Assembly (NCBI RefSeq): GCF_031143425.1
Contig: NC_090444.1
Location: forward strand, 54,741,533 to 54,805,532
Origin: Pleurodeles waltl
Taxonomy: Eukaryota; Chordata; Amphibia; Caudata; Salamandridae
Direction: 5' to 3'
Length of the DNA stretch: 64,000 nt
In this document: piece by piece, positions 56,520 to 64,000 of the stretch
Position numbering within the stretch: the first letter of the stretch is position 1
Layout of the letters: every line of letters starts with the position of its first letter
Notes under the pieces: generated by a model
Databases searched by the model: none
Told to the model about the DNA's origin: nothing
The model's input: only the letters and a program-made list of their open reading frames with translations
Made by a program: the position numbers and the translations under genes

Positions 56520-57575
56520 TCCCTCCCTATGTCTCCACCCCTAAGGACATCATCTGCTGCATCCCCCAGGGCTTCTCCCTCAGCCCTATCCTCTTTAACA
56601 CCTACATGACCTCCTTAGCCAACATTGCATATACCCACGGACTCAACATAATCTCCTATGCTGATGGCACCCAGCACGTCCTCTCCCTCACTGACAATGC
56701 AACCTCCACATACACCAACTTCTAAAACACCATGACCAACATTGCCACCTTAATGAAGACCAACTGCCTCAAGCTGAACTCAGACGAAACATGGATCCTC
56801 ACATTCAGAAACAAGCCATCCCCCTGTGATGACTTGTGGTGGCCCACCACCCTTGGCCCCTCTCCCACACTCTCCAACCATGCATGCAACCTCAGAATAA
56901 TCCTGGTTACCCGACTCTCCTTGAAAAAACAAATCAACGCTGTCTCCTCCGTCTCCTTTCACACACTCCGGATGCTCCGCAAGATGTTCCACTGGATTCC
57001 CCTCTTCACTGAGAAAACAGTCATCCAGGATCTCACATAAATCCGCCTCAACAATGGTAACGCGCTCCATGCCAGCTCACTACCCAGCTCCAGACCATCC
57101 AAAGCACTGCAGCAAGTTCTCAAACTCATCAGAAGAACCAGCATCTCTCCACTCCTCAGGGCCCTCAATTGGCTCCCCGAACAGCACAGATGTCTCTTCA
57201 AGCTCCTCACCCACGCCTACAAGGCCCTCTACAATGCCAGACCCACCTATCTCAAAAACCGCATCACCTTTCACCAACCTAACAGAGCATACAATCATCA
57301 ACCCATGCCCAGGCCCATGTCCCTAAATCCACTGTGAACTACCGTGAAAGGTGATGTTTTTTCCTCGCCTCTAGTCTGGAACAACCTCCCCCTTCACCTA
57401 TGCACATCCCCCTTACTGGAGAACTTCAGAAAGCAGCTCAAGACCTGGATTTTTGACTGCCATGTCCCACTGGGCCTGACCCACAGCACCACCACAGTGC
57501 ATGGAGACCCCGCCGGGGTGACAAGCCTGCGCTCAAAAAGAACCACCTGATTGATTGATGCCCCAGGGACAACCG
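56520..57575 (+). pseudogene. CR1/L2-like LINE, 3' half with RT C-terminus
   Basis: Plus-strand motifs in order: PQGFSLSPILFNTYM, then SYADGTQ (the catalytic YADD box with the second Asp changed to Gly), LKLNSDETW, a degraded VSSVSFHTLR region, and the conserved ALNWLPEQHRCLFKLLTHAY and LVWNNLPLHL blocks. The 3' end has CTGATTGATTGATG, the short tail repeat typical of this LINE group. Stops and frameshifts interrupt it, and the changed active site alone would inactivate it. Confidence 0.85.
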
Positions 57576-59151
57576 TCTCCACTCAGATCCATGCATAAAC
57601 AAACCATCTGGGGACACTTATCCAGAGGCAAAACCACTGGGGAGGGCACATCGTCCGCCTCCATGCCTATCTGGGGAGGTTGGGTGCACTGGCTTTTTTA
57701 TGTATGCCAGTAGCCAGTAAAGTCAGGGGACTGATTGCTTCTGTCTGTGGGCTAGAGCCAAGGAACAGTTGTGGCTCCCACTACAGGAAGGGTGCTCCTA
57801 ACTGCCCCAATTGGAAAAAGGGGTTGTGGGTGTCAAAACCCTACTGAACAAGTCCATAATATTAGAAGAAATACAAGTAACCTGGAAGCCACTTATTACA
57901 TATTCATCACCTGGTGGCAGAAGTGCCACAAAAGCATTAGTGATGACACTTTCAATGGAAATCTTGCTTCCTTGTAGACATCCGCAGAATGCAGAAACAC
58001 CACCAACATTTTGGAAATGTGTTGTGGGTGGGGAACTGCGTGGATTGCAGCATCCTTCCAGAAGAGGCCCCAACAAAAGTCACCTTAACTCTCCCATGTA
58101 GTTTTAATTATGCCACTGGTAAAAGGTTTTGCTACTTTTCAAAGCTTTCGAGCAGCTTTGGCCCATAGGCTCTAGAATGTGAAGACCTCTATTAATGGGT
58201 CCCATAGTTGCAGAAGCACTTTAGTAAAAGTAAAGCAAACTCCATGACATATTTTTTTTAATGTAATGTTCTGTTGACAATATTAATAATTAACAATGCG
58301 CAGTTGTATACTGCTATGAAAAGTACTTAATATTGGCACTGTTCCAAATTGATTTCAACGGTGTTGCAGTGGTGAAGTATAACAAGTTAACTTGTTTTCT
58401 GCATTTGCTAGTATGATGATAATATGACAGAGCCGAAAGGCATGGCGTCTTGATACTGATAGTCAGAGAAAGCTAACAGGTCTGCCTTACTGAAACTGAC
58501 ACCCTCTTGTATGATATTTTGTGTAGTATAGGCAAAGAAAATTATAATTATATGATTTAGGGCTTGCTAGGCCTTTACTTTATTATGAGGGTAAGGCTAA
58601 AGGTATTTCCATCTACCTTACTGCACTTTTGTTCTGTAATTCATTATCGTAGGTATAACCTCCACCATCAGTGATGGAATAAGTGTGGTCATAGCATCAT
58701 AGCAGTTTACATTTTACTTAGGACAGCTGTGTATAACTGGTGAATTTCAGTGTTTTTTCTGTTTTTAAGTTGTTTGTTTCTTCTATTTAGAAGAACTGTG
58801 TATAAGACCACTTTAACCTAGGTTGCTTACAGTGAATTCCAAGATAGATTTTTTAATGAAAGTGAAAATAATACTACCTTACTTACATATAACTTCACTT
58901 TAAAATCAGTTTCTTTTCATTGAATTTCTGCTTTTTTAAAGTAGTCACCCCCTTGCACAGCCTTAGGCTGTACCCAGCAGGAGGTAGACTGTAGGTTCTG
59001 GCAGAGCACCACCACACGTTGGTGCCAAACTCCCCACACATGTGACTTGCAATCATGTATGCCATGGGTTGGCTGCAGGGGCTGGCATGTGGTCATGCCG
59101 TGTGCCAACCCCCATGGGTGGGAAAATCCCTGTCACACATAACCTTTACAC
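57576..59151. other. No gene recognised; missing from block A
   Basis: AT-rich sequence with no motif I can assign. The interval 54703-59136 has no counterpart in block A, where the Harbinger remnant stands instead. Confidence 0.45.
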
Positions 59152-59156
59152 ATGTG

Positions 59157-61513
59157 TGTTAGAAATTGTTTTTTTTTGGTTGGCAGTCAGGTTACCCCCT
59201 GTCCAAGAAATGACCCTCACTCTAGTCAGGGTAAAAGAGAATCACCCTCAGTTAACCCCTGCTCACCCCCTTGGTAGCTTGCACGAGCAGGCAGGCTTAA
59301 CTTCAAAAGCAATGTGTAAAGTATTTGTACCAACACACACAGTAATACAATGAAAACACTACAAAATAACACAACACAGGTTTAGAAAAATAGTTAATAT
59401 TTATCTGAACAAACCAAGTAGGATAAAATCCACAACATACAGTTAAAAAATATGAATTTAACACTTAAAAGCATGAAAACAGTGCCTTGAGGCACAAATA
59501 CTGCAAGTTGGCACTATGCGATGCCAATGGCGTCGTTTACGGAGTTGTTCGACCTCCAAGTACAGTACCTTAAGAAACAAATAGAAAACAGGCTGATGCA
59601 CGGAGATGGGGAGAGCGGCGGTGCTGGGTCCAATGCTGCATCAGTTATGGTGCCACGGGACAGAGGGACAGAGGCGTCACGCAGCGGCGTCGGGCCCTCA
59701 CTACAGGGCAGTTTAGGTGAAGCGGTATCAGATGCGAAGTCGGTCCCTTCGTTCTGACAGATGCAAAGTCCGGCAGAGTCACGATGCTGCAGGGCAACCT
59801 CACCGGGTTGTGATGATGTCACAGGGCTGCAGGCGCTGCAATAGCATCGGGCCGTCATGGATGCTGGACTTACGACACGCCAGTGTCAGCAAAGTCGGGA
59901 GGGATCAGCAGCTGCAGCGATGTGAGGCCTACAGGGTTGTCGGACTTCTACAAGGTCAATAGACTTGGGGCAGGGGGCGTTGTAGTTCCGGGGTAGTGGC
60001 GTCAGCTTACTGGGTCATCAGCATCGCACTCAGTGAGGTCCACGGCCTCAGGCAAGCAGAGTCATGGATCCAGGCAGCAGCATCCTTTGCGAAGTCACAC
60101 AGCATCGTCCAACGTCGTTAGACTGGTTTTTGTCCAGGAATTCACTTCCAGGGGTCCAGGAACTGAAATGGCACCCTCTTGCAAGCTAGAGTCAACAGCA
60201 AGTAGACTCAGGTCTGGCTGGTGAAGCCTTTGCTGTCCCTGAGGTTTCAAAACAGGAGAGAATCTCTAATCCAAGCCATTAGAGTTACTTCTCAAGCAGG
60301 AATATACCACAAGGTCCAGTCTCTGTCCCCTTGCAAAGGCAGAAGCAGCAACTGCAGGATAGCCCAACACAGCATAGTCACAGGCCAGGGCAGTTCTTCT
60401 CCTCAGCTCTTCAGCTCTTCTCCAGGCAGAGGTTCCTCTTGAATCCTTGAAGTAATCTAATCTACTTATACTCCTTTCTGCCTTTGAAGTAGGTAAACTT
60501 CAAAGAAAAGTCTCTCTTGTTTGAAAGCTCCTGCCTTGCCCAGCCTAGGCCCCAGACACACACTAGGGGGTTGGAGACTCCATTGTGTGAGGGCAGGCAC
60601 AGCCCTTTCAGGTGTAAGTGACCACTCCTCCCCTGAGCACAGATGGCCCATCAGGATATGCAGCCTACACCCCAGCTCCCTTTGTGTCACTGTCTAGAGT
60701 GAAGTGCCAACAGCCCAACTGTCAAACTGACCCAGACAGGGAATCCACAAACAAGCAGAGTCACAGAACGGTTTAAACAAGAAAATGCCTACTTTCTAAA
60801 AGTGGCATTTTCAAACACACAATCTAAAAACCAACTTTACTAAAATATGTATTTTTAAATTGTGAGTTCAGAGACCCCAAACTCCACATTTCAATCTGCT
60901 CCTAAAGGGAATTCGAGCTTTAATAACATTAAAGCTAGCCCCTATGTTAACCTATGAGAGAGATAGGCCTTGCAACAGTGAAAACCGAATTTGGCAGTAT
61001 TTCACTGTCAGGACATGTAAAACACATAAGTACAGTCCCACCTTTAACATAAACTGCACCCTGCCCATGGGGCTACCTAGAGCCTACCTTAGGGGTGCCT
61101 TGCATATATAAATAGGGACGGTTTAGGCTTGGCAAGTGGGTACACTTGCCAAATCAAATTGGCAGTTGAAAACTGCAAACAAAGTCACGCCTGTGCAGGT
61201 CTGAGCCATGTTTACAGGGCTACTAATGTGGGTGGCACAACCAGTGCAACATGTCCACTAGTTTAATTGACAGGCCCTGGACACCTCTCGTGCACTGTAC
61301 TAGGGACTTACTAGTAAATTATATATGCCAATCATTTTAAAGCCAATTACACATACATTTCACATAGGAGCACATGCACTTTAGCACTGGATAGCAGTGG
61401 TAAAATGCCCAGAGTATCAAAGACAGCAAAAACAGAGTCCAGCCCACATCAATAACTTGGGGAACAGAGACAAAAAGTTAGGGGGGACCACACCAAGGAT
61501 GCCAAGTCTAACA
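59157..61513 (-). mobile_element. Complete solo LTR (2357 bp), TGTTAG family
   Basis: Begins TGTTAGAAATTG and ends CCAAGTCTAACA, with inverted termini TGTTAGA/TCTAACA. It is flanked by ATGTG at 59152-59156 and 61514-61518. Layout and short shared blocks suggest a minus-strand relative of the Gmr1-like LTRs, but no internal region is present to prove it. Confidence 0.9.
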
Positions 61514-61518
61514 ATGTG

Positions 61519-62464
61519 CAACATGGAGTTGGCCACAGGGCCCAGCCTGACGTAGGCCTCATGGCCAGCCCCACCTTGTTAAACAACCCTACCTGAATGT
61601 TCAACCTCCCACAGACTCTAAAACCACACTTTACTTTTTTTAACTTGTTTTTATTAGTACTGTTGCACTTCCATTGTAGCTCAGAGTTGTCTGGGCTGTC
61701 TGCTGCAGGAGTCCCACATGACCACAAGGGGTTCTTGTGGACTTCTGCAGGAGCTTTTGACTGCTCCTTCAAAGCTCTTCAGTGCATCAGGACCACTGAG
61801 TTCATAGTACCAAGTAGGCTAATGAGGAAAAAAGCCTTCACAGATTTCTATGTTGTGGTCCCACCGGACTCCTATGGGACCAAACCGTACTGATATCTTT
61901 ATATTTTGAACTTTCTTGTCTCAAAAACATCTCAGCACGTTTTCTCAAAATCATGAAAATATGATACTTTCTGGTTTAAGATCTTTATATAGTCGCCACT
62001 AGGTAGTTACAGTTAGGACCATGTTTCCATAGAACTAGAGCTAGAGCTATTTAAGGAAAAAAAACTATGGATATCTAGGGATGCAGCTCCTCCACAAATC
62101 TACTGCAGGTAAATCCACAGATCCACCCACCACAGGAAGAATCCGAATGGCTGGCCACAATCTGGCAGGGAGATTGTGGCCACCATTTTGCTTTATTGGG
62201 AAATGGTCCCCTGGGCAGAAATGAGGGGGACAATGTACAAGATGGGGTCAGGGAAGAGGTCCCTGACCCCAGGGGGATCATATAAAGGTGCCTTAGATAT
62301 ACATAATGTTTAAAAAATGCATAAATAATATTTTTTATGTTTTCTGAGATCTGATGATCCTCAGCAGGGCTCAGAGTGGATCTCTGTGTAAATCCACCCG
62401 TATATCTACAGATCTTGTAAAACTTCAAAAAATATGTACAAATGCTTGTACACACTTTTGGCAT
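61519..62464. other. No gene recognised; unit sequence shared with block A
   Basis: Matches 43974-44700 plus an extra segment near 62190-62355. The remaining open frames have no domain support. Confidence 0.5.
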
Positions 62465-62711
62465 CCCTCTACACACTCTCACACTCAGTCACAGACACTG
62501 TCACACCTAGTCTCTCAGCCAGACACTCACTCTCACATGCACCCTCACAGCCAGACACACTATTTCATGCCCAGTCTCACATCCAGACATAACCCTTTCA
62601 CACCCAGTCTGACATTCTAATACACCCTCTCACAACCAGACACTATCACAACTGCTCTCATAACAATACAGACACTCTCACACCCACTCTGACATCCAGA
62701 TAGGCAATCTC
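62465..62711. repeat. CACTCTCACACCCA-type minisatellite
   Basis: The same array as 44701-44955, ending ATCTC just before the LTR, one base different from CTCTC. Confidence 0.8.
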
Positions 62712-64000
62712 TGTAGGAAAGTACCCTCTTTCTTGGCATTGTTACCCTCTTTTCTGCCTGATGCCAGCGTGTTTAATTGTGTTCACTGGGATCCTGCTAA
62801 CCAGGACCCCAGTGATTATGCTGTCACTCCCAAAACTCTGTATTTCATCCCACAATTGGCATACTGGCCTTCCATGTAAGCCCCTAGTTTATGGTACCTA
62901 GGTACCCAGGGCATTGGAGTTGCAGGGGATCCCTATAGGCTGCAGCAATTATTCTGTCACCTATAGGGAGCCCATGCAAAGGGTTCTGCAGGCCTGCCAT
63001 TGCAGTCTGCGTGAACCGGGTGCATGCACCCATTTTCACTATAGATCAATGCACCAGGTCACTATAAGTCACCCCTATGGTAGGCCCTCTCAGCCCAGGG
63101 AACAGGATGCATGTACCTGTGTGTGAGGGCATCCCTGCACTAGCAGAGGTGCCCTCACAAACTTCAGACCCACTTTCCTGGACTTTGTGAGTGCAGGAAC
63201 GCCATTTTACGTGTGTACTGGACATAGGTCACTACCTATGTCCAGCTACATAATGGTAACTCTGGATCTAGGCATGTTTTGTATCAAACGTGTTGGAATC
63301 ATCCCCCATTATTTTCGCAAGTATTGGTTGCATGATTACATGCACTCTGGGGGCTTCTTAGAGGATCCCCAGCATTGCTTCCACATCCTTCTGAGGTTTT
63401 CCAGGCAGCCTCAGCTTCTGCCACCCCTCAGACAGGTTTCTGCCTTCCTGTTGCTTGACCAGATCAAAGCCAGGAAGGCAGAGCAAAGGATTTCCTTTGG
63501 GAGAGGGGTGTTACACCCAATCCCTTAGGAAATAGGTGCTAAATGGCTTGGGAGGCGTAGCTTCCCCAAGCCACGGGTATGCTTTGAAGGGCACATTTGG
63601 TGCCCTTCATGAATAAACCAGCCTACACCAGTTCAGGGACCTACAGTCCCTACTCAGGCACAAAACAGGACAATGGAAAGGGGAGTGACCACTCCCCTGT
63701 CCATCACCACCCCAGGGTTGGTACACAGAGCTCCACCCAAGGGTTCCTGGGTTTTGCCATCTTGAATCCAAGGTTGACAGGTAACTCTGGGAGCATCTGA
63801 GTGGCCAGGCCAGGCAGGTGACATCAGAGCCCCCTCCTGATAGGTGGTCCCCCAGCTAGGTGACCAATCCCCCTTTCAGGTCTCTCTTTTTGGTGATTCC
63901 TCAGATTCGGCTTGCAAGATTCCAGCAAGATCGCTCTGCATCACTTACTTCTACCTCTGATCAAAGAAAATGCTCCTGGAATCTCTAGGACCTGACAATC
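62712..64000 (+). mobile_element. Solo LTR, 5' part (runs off the window)
   Basis: Starts TGTAGGAAAGTACC and follows 44956-46250 closely to the window end. The palindrome AGGGGAGTG-AC-CACTCCCCT is at 63679-63698. If the array continues, a copy-1-like WAP exon should follow beyond the window. Confidence 0.9.

Larger units (their letters stand above)
47762..62711 (+). repeat. Paralogous block B of the tandem array
   Basis: Upstream of about 48340 the block matches copy 1 (2062-2700) at roughly 97% by eye, including the minisatellite. From about 48366 onward it matches block A closely. It contains WAP exons at 48343 and 53894. From LTR start (44956) to next LTR start (62712) the period is 17756 bp. 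Confidence 0.85.

Overview
The window is eukaryotic, repeat-dominated DNA from a very large vertebrate genome. The evidence is WAP-type coding exons split by introns, a complete Gmr1-like Ty3/gypsy retrotransposon with 3-kb LTRs, a decayed PIF/Harbinger transposon, CR1/L2-like LINE pieces, an endogenous-retrovirus env remnant and many short MITEs. Long-LTR gypsy elements together with abundant Harbinger elements point to a salamander, perhaps a newt such as Pleurodeles. That host assignment is an inference from element content and was not tested.

Layout. Left (1-12310): the 3' part of a long solo LTR, a WAP exon unit (exon at 2703-2846, splice donor lost), MITEs, an ERV env remnant, a LINE piece, a truncated LTR of a second family, a 0.7-kb purine tract and another LINE piece. 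Centre-left (12311-23560): an 11.25-kb Gmr1-like retrotransposon on the minus strand with one uninterrupted 1652-codon gag-pol ORF. Its integrase lies upstream of reverse transcriptase, and it is flanked by an ATAGA target duplication inside a 30-bp minisatellite. Then come an intact WAP exon (24534-24680) and a 38-bp perfect hairpin (27162-27241).

Right (28430-64000): two large paralogous blocks, A (about 28430-44955) and B (47762-62711). Each carries two WAP exons and the same old insertions, and they are separated by solo LTRs at 44956 and 62712 (spacing 17756 bp). Block A holds an 8.2-kb truncated Harbinger element with a broken transposase and two different broken Myb/SANT-like genes. 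Block B holds a three-level nest: a MITE split by a solo LTR, itself split by a Harbinger-type MITE built almost entirely of back-to-back hairpins.

Working picture. The only host coding material I can support is a cluster of symmetric phase 1-1 WAP (four-disulfide core) exons, all on the plus strand. It has spread by tandem duplication and unequal exchange. The exon at 48343-48486 looks like a recombinant of two paralogues and is intact, while its apparent relatives each carry a lesion. No signal-peptide or terminal exon was found, so no complete host gene model can be given. All comparisons were made by eye.
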